Assembly (NCBI GenBank): GCA_001914235.1
Contig: MQUF01000004.1
Span: 1 to 64,000, forward strand
Direction of reading: 5' to 3'
From: Desulfobulbaceae bacterium DB1
Lineage (GTDB): Bacteria > Desulfobacterota > Desulfobulbia > Desulfobulbales > SURF-16
DNA length: 64,000 nt
A program made the translations under genes and the position numbers. The notes under the pieces are model-generated. The model saw nothing but the letters and a program-made list of their open reading frames with translations, did no database searches and was not told where the DNA came from. Numbering within the stretch: position 1 is the stretch's first letter; the number at the start of each line of letters is the position of its first letter. Shown here in pieces: positions 23,971-32,770 of the stretch.

Positions 23971-25173
23971 ATGCCGGGTTTTGAGGTTTTTGGAGAGGAA
24001 GAAAAAAAAGAGATCATGGAGGTGCTTGATACAGGCGTCCTCTTTCGTTACGAATTTCCCCAGCAGCGCAAGGGGATTTACAAGGTTCGCGCCTTTGAGG
24101 AGCAGTTTGCCGCCTACTGCGGGGCAAAGCATGCCCAGGCGGTCACCTCCGGCACGGCGGCGTTGAAGGTGGCCCTGACCGCCCTCGGCGTCGGGCCCGG
24201 GGATGAGGTCATCACCCAGTGCTTTACCTTTGTCGCCACCTGGGAGGCGATTTTTGACGTGGGCGCGGTGCCGGTCTTTGCCGAGGTGGACGAAACGTTG
24301 AACATGGACCCGGCTGATCTGGAAAAGAAGATAACCCCCCGCACCAGGTGCGTCATCCCGGTGCATATGCTGGGCGCCCCGGCCCGCATCAAAGAAATCA
24401 AGGCCATTGCCGACAAGCACGGCATTCCGGTGCTGGAAGACACCGCCCAGGCGGCGGGCGCCACCCTGAACGGCAAGCGGCTGGGCAGCTTCGGGGCCTG
24501 CGGCACCTTTTCCTTTGACCCGGTGAAAACCATGACCACCGGCGAAGGCGGCATGATCATCACCGATGACGAGAAGCTGTGGCGCAATATGTCGGAATAC
24601 CATGACCACGGCCACGACCATGTTCCCAATCCCGGCGCCCGGGGCGGCGAGGGCCGCGGTTTTATCGGCTTTAACTTTCGCATGATGGAGCTGCAGGGCG
24701 CCATCGGCATTGCCCAGCTGGCCAAGCTCGATGATATGATCGTGCGGCAGAAAAACCACAAGGCGGCCCTCAAACAGGCCATTTCGCAAATTCCCGGCGT
24801 CACCTTCCGCACAATTCTCGATGAAAAGGGCGACTCCGCCACCTTTATCGGTTTTTTCCTGCCCGACGGCGACCGGGCCAGGGCGGTCAACAAGGTGCTG
24901 GCTGAAAACGGCGCCGGGGCCATTGCCTTTGGCGCCAATACCTGGCATTTCTATCCCAAGTGGGAACATCTGCTGGCCGGGTCCACCCTGGCCAAATCCG
25001 GCTGGCCCTTCAGCGGGCCGGACGGCAAGCGCCGGGTGGTCTACGACAAGGACGCCCTGCCCGCCTCAGCCGCCTTGATGGACCGGCTGCTCGTTTATCA
25101 GGTGCCGGTCAAGCTGCCGGATGAGCGGCTTGTTCAGATGCGCGATGCCTTGAAAAAGGCGGCTGCGGTGTGA
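23971..25173 (+). CDS. kdnA: 8-amino-Kdo transaminase (DegT/DnrJ family)
   Basis: A 400-residue PLP-dependent sugar aminotransferase. The N-terminus MPGFEVFGEEEKKEIMEVLD, the loop TSGTAALKVAL and the PLP lysine in FSFDPVKTMTTGEGGMI (K186), followed by DHGHDH, correspond to Shewanella KdnA. The enzyme aminates 8-oxo-Kdo with glutamate to give Kdo8N. AATGAGGAG precedes the ATG, 41 bp after kdnB. A generic DegT enzyme is the alternative, but the DHGHDH signature and gene order favour KdnA. An 8-bp repeat array begins 14 bp after its stop. Confidence 0.82.
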   Translation: MPGFEVFGEEEKKEIMEVLDTGVLFRYEFPQQRKGIYKVRAFEEQFAAYCGAKHAQAVTSGTAALKVALTALGVGPGDEVITQCFTFVATWEAIFDVGAVPVFAEVDETLNMDPADLEKKITPRTRCVIPVHMLGAPARIKEIKAIADKHGIPVLEDTAQAAGATLNGKRLGSFGACGTFSFDPVKTMTTGEGGMIITDDEKLWRNMSEYHDHGHDHVPNPGARGGEGRGFIGFNFRMMELQGAIGIAQLAKLDDMIVRQKNHKAALKQAISQIPGVTFRTILDEKGDSATFIGFFLPDGDRARAVNKVLAENGAGAIAFGANTWHFYPKWEHLLAGSTLAKSGWPFSGPDGKRRVVYDKDALPASAALMDRLLVYQVPVKLPDERLVQMRDALKKAAAV

Positions 25174-25186
25174 CAGGCGTGGTGAA

Positions 25187-25330
25187 GCGTTTCAGTGTTT
25201 CAGCGTTTCAACGATCAAACGATCAAACGTTCAAACGTTTCAACGTTTCAACGTTTAAACACTTGAACGGTTAAACGCTTGATCGCTTAAGCGCTTGAAC
25301 GCTTGAACACTTGATCGCTTAAGCGCTTCG
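25187..25330. repeat. Array of 18 degenerate 8-bp units with inverted halves
   Basis: Exactly 144 bp in register: 18 units of 8 bp without a single insertion or deletion. The first nine are of the type ACGTTTCA / ACGATCAA / ACGTTCAA; the last nine are of the type ACGCTTGA / TCGCTTAA, the reverse-complement class, so the two halves could fold on each other imperfectly around GTTTAAAC. It fills the gap between convergent kdnA and rsmJ, and its last units supply the final codons and stop of rsmJ. It is not a CRISPR array (no spacers). Confidence 0.93.
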
Positions 25331-26098
25331 CGCCGGCCCCGGCAGGTAAATGTCAAAGCGGCTGTTTTTGCTGTTGATAACGGTGGACGGTTTGGCCGGC
25401 CCCAGGGTTTCAGCTCCCTTGGGGCGCTTGACCACCACCCGGGCGGTTCGGTGCCGCAGGGCCCAGTCGAGAAGTTCGGATGCGTCGCTGTCCTCTCCCA
25501 CCAGGGAGCGGATAAGGCGCATCTCCTTTTTTACCAGGGCGCTTTTCGTGCGGTGCGGGTACATGGGGTCCAGATAAATGACATCCGGAGCCGGGGACAA
25601 GGGCGGCAGGGTCAGGCAGTCAACAGCGGTGACGGTGATCCGGGCCATGATATCACGAAGTCCGGGAACCAGGACGCCCCGTCGCAAACCGTCTGCCAGC
25701 AGCGCCGCCAGCACCGGCGAGCGTTCCATCATCATCACCCGGCAACCGAGGCTTGCCAGCATGAAGCCGTCCCGGCCGAGACCGGCGGTGGCGTCAAGCA
25801 CCAGGGGGCAGCGGTTGGCCTTGAGTCCCACCGCCCGGGCCAGCGGTTCTTTTCTGCCGCCGCCGAACTGCATCCGGTAGCGCAGCATGCCGGAGGTGAA
25901 GTCAACGGAAACCGGCCCCTGGTTTTTTTCATCTGTCCGCCGCAATTCCAGCCGGTCAGCGGTGACGGCCACCACCAGTTCAGAGGTGGAGGCGTCGGCA
26001 AGGAAGGGGATGTTGAGCTGTGCGGCTAAATCATGCGCCCATTGTTGTTGACCGGGGTCTTCGCAGATCAGGGCTGTTGCGGCAGGGGCATCGGGCAT
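25319..26098 (-). CDS. rsmJ: 16S rRNA m2G1516 methyltransferase RsmJ
   Basis: A 259-residue methyltransferase of the RsmJ family. Recognised by LDATAGLGRDGFMLASLGC (SAM site, about 105), VIYLDPMYPHRTKSALVKKEM (about 185) and the surrounding order. It methylates G1516 of 16S rRNA. The last codons and the stop are contributed by the 8-bp repeat array, so the C-terminus (PARSA) has probably been changed by repeat growth. It is antisense to, and sits between, kdnA and kdsB, interrupting the Kdo genes. Confidence 0.9.
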   Translation of the reverse strand: MPDAPAATALICEDPGQQQWAHDLAAQLNIPFLADASTSELVVAVTADRLELRRTDEKNQGPVSVDFTSGMLRYRMQFGGGRKEPLARAVGLKANRCPLVLDATAGLGRDGFMLASLGCRVMMMERSPVLAALLADGLRRGVLVPGLRDIMARITVTAVDCLTLPPLSPAPDVIYLDPMYPHRTKSALVKKEMRLIRSLVGEDSDASELLDWALRHRTARVVVKRPKGAETLGPAKPSTVINSKNSRFDIYLPGPARSA

Positions 26099-26142
26099 GG
26101 CGGGCGTTTTTTGTTTTTTTATGAGGAAAATTTTATAATATC

Positions 26143-26901
26143 ATGGATTTACTGCATAAATTAGAACCCAAGGTGGTGGCCGTCATTCCGGCCCGTTATT
26201 ATTCTAACCGGTTTGAGGGAAAACCATTAGCAAAAATCAAGGGCAAGCCGATGATCCAGCATGTCTATGAACGGGCCCTTGCCGTTCCGCTTCTTTCCCG
26301 GGTGGCGGTGGCAACCGATGACGAGCGGATCGCCGACTGCGTTCGCGGCTTTGGCGGCGAGGCGGTGATGACCCTGCGGGACCACGCCTCGGGAACGGAC
26401 CGCCTGGCCGAGGCCGCCACCATCATGGATATTCCCGAACAGGATGTGGTGGTCAACATTCAGGGCGACCAGCCGCTTTTCCCCGCCGAGGTGGTGGAGC
26501 AGGTGGCCCAGCCGCTGCTTGACGATCCGTCCCTGCCCATGTCGACCCTTATCTATAAAATTATCCGAAAGGAAGAAATAGACGACCCGAACCATGTGAA
26601 AACGGTTTTTGACCGCAACGGCATGGCCCTGTATTTTTCCCGGGCGTCGATTCCCTTCCAGCGCGACCCGCAGAATCCGCCGCCGCCCACCTATTACAAG
26701 CATCTTGGTTTTTACGCCTATCGCAAGGGCTTTTTGCTGACCTTTGTCGGACTGCCGGAAGGGGAATGGGAGCGTTTTGAAAAACTGGAACAGCTGCGCG
26801 CCCTTGAATTCGGTTACCGGATCAAGGTGGTTCTGACCGAGCATGATTCCATCGAAGTGGACACGCCGAAGGACCTCGAAAGGGTGGAGGGGATGATGTA
26901 A
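26143..26901 (+). CDS. kdsB: CMP-Kdo(8N) synthetase (kdsB)
   Basis: A 252-residue 3-deoxy-manno-octulosonate cytidylyltransferase: AVIPARYYSNRFEGKPLAKI at the N-terminus, VATDDERI, NIQGDQPLF and the RASIPF motif are classic KdsB. It activates Kdo as CMP-Kdo for lipid A glycosylation. In Shewanella the KdsB encoded beside kdnA/kdnB prefers Kdo8N, and this one is likely to as well (inference). The ribosome site is weak (GAGGAAA, long spacing). Three further 8-bp repeat units begin right after the stop. Confidence 0.9.
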   Translation: MDLLHKLEPKVVAVIPARYYSNRFEGKPLAKIKGKPMIQHVYERALAVPLLSRVAVATDDERIADCVRGFGGEAVMTLRDHASGTDRLAEAATIMDIPEQDVVVNIQGDQPLFPAEVVEQVAQPLLDDPSLPMSTLIYKIIRKEEIDDPNHVKTVFDRNGMALYFSRASIPFQRDPQNPPPPTYYKHLGFYAYRKGFLLTFVGLPEGEWERFEKLEQLRALEFGYRIKVVLTEHDSIEVDTPKDLERVEGMM

Positions 26902-26904
26902 TCA

Positions 26905-26928
26905 ACGTTTGAACGTTTGAGCGTTTGA
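26905..26928. repeat. Three units of the same 8-bp repeat after kdsB
   Basis: ACGTTTGA, ACGTTTGA and GCGTTTGA in register, beginning four bases after the kdsB stop codon. Same unit class as the long array at 25187-25330, so the two are related in origin. Confidence 0.85.
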
Positions 26929-26976
26929 ACGAGGCAATTTCATTAATGATTGAACATACGAATAAGAGGAAGAAAA

Positions 26977-27903
26977 ATGAGAAAAAAAATAACTATCATC
27001 GGTTCAGGAAATGTTGGAGCGACCGCAGCCCACTGGGCGGCCGGCCGGAGACTGGGGGATATCGTGCTGCTTGACGTGGTGGAAGGCGTTCCCCAGGGCA
27101 AGGCACTGGATCTGCTGCAGGCCGGTCCGGTGGACGGATTTTCCGGACGGATCATCGGTTCCAACGACTATGCCGATTCCGCGGATTCGGATGTGGTGAT
27201 CATCACCGCGGGTCTGGCGCGCAAGCCCGGCATGTCCCGTGATGATCTGCTCGCCAAGAACGTGGCAATCGTCAAATCCTGCGCCGAGCAGGCGGCCGTC
27301 CATTCGCCGAACTGTGTGCTTGTTGTCGTGACCAACCCGATTGACGCCATGGTCTACACCGCCTTCAAGGTTTCCGGCTTTCCCAAGAACCGGGTGGTGG
27401 GCATGGCCGGGGTGCTTGATTCCGCCCGTTACCGCACCTTCCTGGCGGACGCCCTCCAGGTTGCTCCCCGCGATGTCAATGCCATGGTCATGGGCATCCA
27501 CGGCGACAACATGCTGCCTCTCGTCCGTCTGGCCAATGTTGCCGGCATTCCGGTGACGGACCTGCTTTCCGAGGAGGAGTTGAGCGCCATTGTCAAGCGG
27601 ACCCAGCATGGCGGGGCGGAGATAGTCAATCATCTGAAAACCGGTTCGGCTTTTTATACCCCCGGCCTTGCCGCGGTGGAAATGGCCGAGGCGATCCTCA
27701 CCGACAGCAAGCGCGTGCTGCCCTGCGCCGCCTACGTTGAGGGCGAGTTCGGCTTTTCCGGTTGTTTTCTCGGCGTCCCGGTGGTGCTTGGCGAGAATGG
27801 GGTTGAACGTATCATCGAGTTTGAACTGACCGATGATGAAAAGGATGCCATGGCTGAATCCGAGGTGGCGGTCCGCAAGCAGATGGCGGCAACCGGCCTG
27901 TGA
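26977..27903 (+). CDS. mdh: Malate dehydrogenase
   Basis: A 308-residue lactate/malate dehydrogenase family enzyme: NAD loop [13 protein letters not shown], substrate arginine loop [22 protein letters not shown], catalytic histidine in [10 protein letters not shown]. The arginine in the mobile loop (ARKPGMSR) is that of malate dehydrogenases rather than the Gln of lactate dehydrogenases. It interconverts malate and oxaloacetate, using oxaloacetate that the pycAB enzyme could supply. Start chosen for the GAGGAAG site; a TTG nine codons upstream is less likely. Confidence 0.92.
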   Translation: MRKKITIIGSGNVGATAAHWAAGRRLGDIVLLDVVEGVPQGKALDLLQAGPVDGFSGRIIGSNDYADSADSDVVIITAGLARKPGMSRDDLLAKNVAIVKSCAEQAAVHSPNCVLVVVTNPIDAMVYTAFKVSGFPKNRVVGMAGVLDSARYRTFLADALQVAPRDVNAMVMGIHGDNMLPLVRLANVAGIPVTDLLSEEELSAIVKRTQHGGAEIVNHLKTGSAFYTPGLAAVEMAEAILTDSKRVLPCAAYVEGEFGFSGCFLGVPVVLGENGVERIIEFELTDDEKDAMAESEVAVRKQMAATGL

Positions 27904-27954
27904 GTATGCCGGTGTGCTCCGTGGTGTTTTTTTACTTTTGCGAGACCATCAGGT

Positions 27955-30225
27955 ATGGGCAGACAGGAAAATGATGATCCGATTATAGCTCGGTTGCAAC
28001 AGCTGGAAAGAAGCAAACTTGTCCCGTTTGATCTCGTGCCGCGCCGTAATCTGGTGGAAAAGCTCATCGAGCTTGTGCTGGTCGGCCCCCCGCCTGGGCC
28101 GCCCCAGGTCACGGCATCTTTTGAGGAGATGGCGACGGCTCTGTGCCGCGTTGATACCTCAGACCTGCGGGTTGTGGTGCTTGGCGGCGGCACCGGGCTG
28201 TCCAATATCGTCGGCGGTGACAGTCGCGGTGCCGCATGGCCGGAAAATCCTTTCCAGGGGATCAAGGAGATTTTTCCCCGGACCACATCCATTGTCTGCG
28301 TGACCGATGACGGCGGTTCCACCGGAGAACTGCTGAAGGATCTGCCCCTTGTCGCCCTTGGCGATATCCGCCATGTGCTGCTTTCCTCAATCAGCCTGAA
28401 GGTGCTGGGTGCAACCTATAATCTGAGGAGAGAAGAGTGCCGGCAGGCGGCGGCTATTCTCCACCGTCTTTTTAATTACCGGTTCACCGAGCCCCCGGAC
28501 AATGCCGTCGGCCTCCTGTCCGGCGGGATTTTTCTTGAAGGGCTGCCGGTGAACATGGCCGCCGGGCTTCTGGAGCTGATCCATTCCCTGTTTGACGATG
28601 CCCGGCTGCTGCCCCTGCTTGCAAGGCCTCATTGTCTCGGCAACCTGCTGCTTGCCGCCGCTATTTACCGCCGGGTGGAAACAGGGGTGGATGTTTCCTC
28701 GCAACAACTGCTGGCCGGCATTGATTGGCTGGGTGCCTTGATCGGCTGCCGGGCAGGGGCGGTGCTGCCGTGCACCACGACTCCGGCCCAGTTGCTCGTG
28801 CTGTACAGCAACGGGGTGGTGGTCAGCGGTGAGCACAAGACGACCGGCGCCCGCCGCAACACCGCCATCAATCGTGTTTTTGTCGAATTTGCCGATGAAC
28901 CGGTTGTGCCCGACCAGGTGCTTGAGGCTATTTCTTCCGCCGATATCATTGTCCTTGCGCCGGGCAGTCTCTATACCAGTATTATTCCAATCCTGCAGGT
29001 GCCGGGCCTGGCCCGGGCGGTGCGGGAAAATGCGCGCGCCCTGAAAATTCTCGTGGCAAATCTCTGGATCCAGAAAGGGGAAACGGATCTTGTCCTTGAG
29101 GACCCGCGCCGCCGTTTTTACGTCTCTGACTTGATCAACGCTTATCATCGCAACATTCCCGGCGGCGTTCGCGGTCTTTTTGAACAGGTGATGCTGCTCG
29201 GGCTGCAGGATATTCCCGGCAGCATCCTGCAGAATTATGCGGTTGAGGACAAGGTGCCCATCTATCTTGACCGGGGCAAGGTGTGGCAGATGGGTTTTGC
29301 GCCGGTGGAGGCACGGATATTTTCGGAGGCCGCCTTGAAAGAGCGCAAGGTGCAGCATGATCCGACCAACCTGGCCAGGGCCATCAAAATCATGTGGCCG
29401 GTGCGTGACCATATCCCCCGGGAATGCAAATCCGAACTGGCGCCCACGTTTCGCCTGAGTTCATCAACCCGCAAGGACCATTTCACCCTTGACCGCCGTC
29501 GGCGTCGATTTGTCACGCTGCTCGACACCTGGACCTGTCCGGGGGAGCTGCGGCAGGAACTGGAGGAAATTTTCTGGCGGCACGGCGATATCCTGCTCAG
29601 TCATCTGGATCAGGTGCGGGGCATTGAGCTGGTCAGCGAGGAGAAGTGGCAGCGCAGCATGAAATGGGACAGTATTTATTCCTATTACGACCCAGGTGAC
29701 TTCCTGATAAAAATGCGGCAAGACGTTTTGCATGATCAGCCCAGGTTTGAAAATTCCTTCCTGGTGGCCGTGGGGCAGTCGCTGCTCGGCAATTACGCCG
29801 AGGCAAAGGAAATGAAGCCGGTGCTGCAGGGCGGCATCGAGCTTGGCAAGGTGTATCTGCTCACCCTGGCGCCCGCGGAAAAAAGAAGCTGCTTCCTTTC
29901 CTCGGACGAACTGCACCGTTTTCTCCGGCTGGTGCGGATGAATCAGGCGGATACCAACCCTCTGCTTTACACCAGGCTGATCAGCGGCACGGAAGGATTC
30001 ACTCCGCCCGGCATGCTCATGGGCCTCATTTATGCCTGGTATCTTGACAGCCGCTACGCCTCCAACATTGAATACAAGATGGCCATCACCCGCATTCCCA
30101 TGACCGGCATGGTGCGGGAGCAGGTGCGGATGCTCAGCCGCCGTCTGGATACCATTGATTTTTTCCGAAAGGTTATTTTTCGGCACACCTCTCCGGTTTT
30201 TGACGAACAGCTTTCCGTGCGTTAA
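27955..30225 (+). CDS. Long CofD/YvcK-like protein with a C-terminal extension
   Basis: A 756-residue protein. Residues about 70-440 match the CofD/YvcK fold: VVVLGGGTGLSNIVGG, VCVTDDGGSTGELLKDL, LGDIRHVLL and VLAPGSLYTSIIPIL. CofD transfers phospholactate in F420 synthesis; YvcK binds UDP-sugars and controls carbon use and cell shape. Both are about 310-330 residues, so this protein carries a 70-residue N-terminal and a 310-residue C-terminal extension (from about 445) with no domain I can name. No other F420 gene is near. A regulator of the YvcK kind seems more likely than an F420 enzyme; the distantly related CofD-like protein of the GAK gene set is another possibility. Confidence 0.75.
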   Translation: MGRQENDDPIIARLQQLERSKLVPFDLVPRRNLVEKLIELVLVGPPPGPPQVTASFEEMATALCRVDTSDLRVVVLGGGTGLSNIVGGDSRGAAWPENPFQGIKEIFPRTTSIVCVTDDGGSTGELLKDLPLVALGDIRHVLLSSISLKVLGATYNLRREECRQAAAILHRLFNYRFTEPPDNAVGLLSGGIFLEGLPVNMAAGLLELIHSLFDDARLLPLLARPHCLGNLLLAAAIYRRVETGVDVSSQQLLAGIDWLGALIGCRAGAVLPCTTTPAQLLVLYSNGVVVSGEHKTTGARRNTAINRVFVEFADEPVVPDQVLEAISSADIIVLAPGSLYTSIIPILQVPGLARAVRENARALKILVANLWIQKGETDLVLEDPRRRFYVSDLINAYHRNIPGGVRGLFEQVMLLGLQDIPGSILQNYAVEDKVPIYLDRGKVWQMGFAPVEARIFSEAALKERKVQHDPTNLARAIKIMWPVRDHIPRECKSELAPTFRLSSSTRKDHFTLDRRRRRFVTLLDTWTCPGELRQELEEIFWRHGDILLSHLDQVRGIELVSEEKWQRSMKWDSIYSYYDPGDFLIKMRQDVLHDQPRFENSFLVAVGQSLLGNYAEAKEMKPVLQGGIELGKVYLLTLAPAEKRSCFLSSDELHRFLRLVRMNQADTNPLLYTRLISGTEGFTPPGMLMGLIYAWYLDSRYASNIEYKMAITRIPMTGMVREQVRMLSRRLDTIDFFRKVIFRHTSPVFDEQLSVR

Positions 30226-30343
30226 AAGCTGCCGTCAATCAGTCGGCTGGGAAATCCGTCATTGACGCTTTCCAACAAGAGGGCGAGGAGGTTGTCGAGA
30301 GCCCCTGCGCTGTTGACGGCGCACATTCATGAGCAGATTATTC

Positions 30344-32026
30344 CTATAACTCCGCCACCTGTTTGATGAGCCGTGGCGGCGGTTGCTGCATGGCCTTCCA
30401 CAGGAGAAGATCACGGTCGTAGATGTCGTGGCGGAAATGGACGATGCCGTCGTCGGTAACCCAGGCTGTCCAGTAAAGCAGATGGACCTGCACCTTTTCG
30501 GTCAGACGGATCGTTTGGGTTTTGCCGGTGGCCAGGGCCGCGTCAAGTGATTCCCGCTCGGCAAGAGGGGTGCCGCGCAGAAGCTGCATCGCAAGTTCCA
30601 GCGGTTTTTCCAGCCTGATGCATCCCGAGCTGAAAGTCCGCATGTCCTTTCTGAACAGGGAACGGGAAGGGGTGTCATGCAGGTAAACGTCGTGGGGGTT
30701 GGGAAAGAGAAACTTGACCCGGCCCAGGGCGTTGAGCGGGCCGGGATCCTGACGCAGCCGGAAGGGGAAGGTGTTGTCACGCACCGCATGCCAGTTCACC
30801 GTCGCCGGGTCAACCTCGCTTGATCCGGAGTTCCAGCCGCGAAACAGGCGGTAGCCGTTGGCTGCGAGGAAATGGCTGTCTTTTTTGATTTTCGGCAGCA
30901 GGTCCTTGGAGGCAATCGACACCGGTACTTCCCAGGTCGGATTCAGGACAAGACTGGAGAGGGTGCCGCTGAAAACAGGGGTGCGCCGGTATGGTTTACC
31001 AACCACGACCCGCATGGGCAGCACCGGCACGTTGTTTTCCACCAGGATCAGTTCGAAGGCCGCGATGTTGACGATGATGTGGCGGTTGCCCAGATCCTTC
31101 GGCAGCCAGCGCCAGCGCTCAAGGTTCAGTTCGATTTGGTGCGCGCGTTCAGACACCGGTACGTTGAGTGCGGCCAGGGTGTTGCGTCCCACCACCGCAT
31201 CGGGGTCAAGCCCGTGCCGGGATTGGAAACGGCGGACAACCGCGGCAAGCTTTTCGTCAAAATAGTTTTCCTGCTCCGCGGTCGGGACGTTTTCATTTTC
31301 CGCCGCAAGGCGCCGGCGCAGGGCAATGATCCGCTCGCTGGTGTCGCCCACCTGGAGTTTGGGACCATCGGGCACCCTGGGCCAGTCGCCTTTTGCCGCC
31401 AATTCCCGGTAACGGGTCAGGGCCTGGCGCAGTCCGGCGTAGATTTGATTGCTGGGCAGCATGGCCCGCAGTTCTTCCTCGATAGTGTTGTTTGCCAGCG
31501 CCAGTCGCAGGCTCTGCAGGACATTGCCGTTGTGCCGCCGGATCTGCCACTCCGGGTCGATGGTGGCCGGATTGATGCGGCCGTTGGCAAAGTGCGATCC
31601 CAGCACGAGAAAGGCATCGGTCAACAGAAGATCAAGGGCCGCGAGCTGCTCGGCGGAGGGGTCGGCGTCAAGGCCGTCCAGCATTGTTTCGATGCCGCGC
31701 AGATGGTAATGGTCCGGGATCAGCCCCTCTGCCGCCGATTCCCTGATGGTCCGGACCAGATCAGCGGCTGCTTGCCCCGGCTGACCATCCATGCTCCAGG
31801 CCGGCGTGTACTGGCGGGAAAGATAAAAGTCCCGCACCGCTGCCCGATCATAAACACATTCCCTGCATATGTTGATCCCGCCTTCCGGACCAGCCGGCGC
31901 GAGTTGCCGGCTTATTTTCTCTTGGACCTGTTCGTTAAGCGACGAAATATTTGCTTGGGCCGGGATTGCGAGGATGATGAGCATGAAAAGGCAATACGAC
32001 AGGATGACAAATGGGCGTTGACGCAT
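30344..32026 (-). CDS. ldtD: L,D-transpeptidase LdtD (YcbB type)
   Basis: A 560-residue exported cell-wall enzyme: a signal peptide (about 1-25), a scaffold domain (about 60-230), a peptidoglycan-binding domain (RLAAENENV to LAALNVPVS, about 240-300) and a YkuD catalytic domain with the SSGCIRL motif (Cys469). It makes 3-3 cross-links between meso-DAP residues. Domain order and length match E. coli YcbB. It is 47 bp after mepK on the same strand; ycbB and ycbK are also neighbours in E. coli. Confidence 0.92.
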   Translation of the reverse strand: MRQRPFVILSYCLFMLIILAIPAQANISSLNEQVQEKISRQLAPAGPEGGINICRECVYDRAAVRDFYLSRQYTPAWSMDGQPGQAAADLVRTIRESAAEGLIPDHYHLRGIETMLDGLDADPSAEQLAALDLLLTDAFLVLGSHFANGRINPATIDPEWQIRRHNGNVLQSLRLALANNTIEEELRAMLPSNQIYAGLRQALTRYRELAAKGDWPRVPDGPKLQVGDTSERIIALRRRLAAENENVPTAEQENYFDEKLAAVVRRFQSRHGLDPDAVVGRNTLAALNVPVSERAHQIELNLERWRWLPKDLGNRHIIVNIAAFELILVENNVPVLPMRVVVGKPYRRTPVFSGTLSSLVLNPTWEVPVSIASKDLLPKIKKDSHFLAANGYRLFRGWNSGSSEVDPATVNWHAVRDNTFPFRLRQDPGPLNALGRVKFLFPNPHDVYLHDTPSRSLFRKDMRTFSSGCIRLEKPLELAMQLLRGTPLAERESLDAALATGKTQTIRLTEKVQVHLLYWTAWVTDDGIVHFRHDIYDRDLLLWKAMQQPPPRLIKQVAEL

Positions 32027-32073
32027 GGTGATGGCGAAGGAAATCCCTTTGGGGAGAAAAGTGAAAAAGCTGT

Positions 32074-32634
32074 TTACCAGGTGCGGAATGCACCGGAATC
32101 GATGTGGAGAAAACCGCTTCTCGGGTAGTAGCCGACGCCTCCCATGCGCAGATTGAGTGCTGTTTTGCGCAGACTTGCCAGGCGGACCCCGGAAATACGG
32201 ATATCAAGGGCCTTTCCTTCCAGATGGAGGCTGTGTTTGGCAACGCCCCTGCTCTTTTTGCGCAGCAGGGCATTATATTCCGGCGAACGGTAGGCGGAAA
32301 TAACCTGGATTTCGTGTTCCCCTTTGATATTTTTATGCAGACTGTTGAGGAATTCAATGGTGCGAATGTCGATGGGGTGAACTTCGTTGTTGTAATGGCA
32401 GCGAAGCAGCCAGTTCAGTTCTTCAAGGGCGCTTTGATCGTAATTGCCGTATCTGTCGCGAAAGGTGACATTGAGCCGTTCCCCGGTGTGGCTGTTAAGC
32501 AGACGCAGTCGGCCGGGCAGTTTTCTTTCCCCGGCGATTTGCCGGGCCAACGCATTGTCGCCCGTACAAAGAGCAAATGTCGTGAGAAGTGACATTTTGA
32601 GAAAGGATCTGCGGCAAAAGCGGTCTAAAGGCAT
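32074..32634 (-). CDS. mepK: Peptidoglycan endopeptidase MepK (DUF882/YcbK)
   Basis: A 186-residue DUF882 protein related to M15 peptidases. Zinc ligands are seen in SLHLEGKALDIRI and SGFLHIDSG, with VISAYRSPEYN upstream. The N-terminus has RRSFLKMSLLTTFALC, a twin-arginine signal, as in E. coli YcbK. MepK cleaves the 3-3 cross-links that LdtD makes, and the two genes are adjacent and co-directional here, giving a make-and-break pair for wall growth. Confidence 0.9.
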   Translation of the reverse strand: MPLDRFCRRSFLKMSLLTTFALCTGDNALARQIAGERKLPGRLRLLNSHTGERLNVTFRDRYGNYDQSALEELNWLLRCHYNNEVHPIDIRTIEFLNSLHKNIKGEHEIQVISAYRSPEYNALLRKKSRGVAKHSLHLEGKALDIRISGVRLASLRKTALNLRMGGVGYYPRSGFLHIDSGAFRTW

Positions 32635-32770
32635 AGGCTCATTTTATTGAAGAAGTCGGTTGGAAAAAGTAAAAGAACTATCATTTAATATCAGGCGAAA
32701 GCCGTCAGGTCAACCAAAAAAGTGCTGTCGTTGCCGCAAATTGCGGCATTTTCGGGCAAAAATGCAAAAA

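Noticed and set aside
25187-25330. CRISPR array
   Set aside because: Units are 8 bp, degenerate and without spacers; no cas genes in the window.
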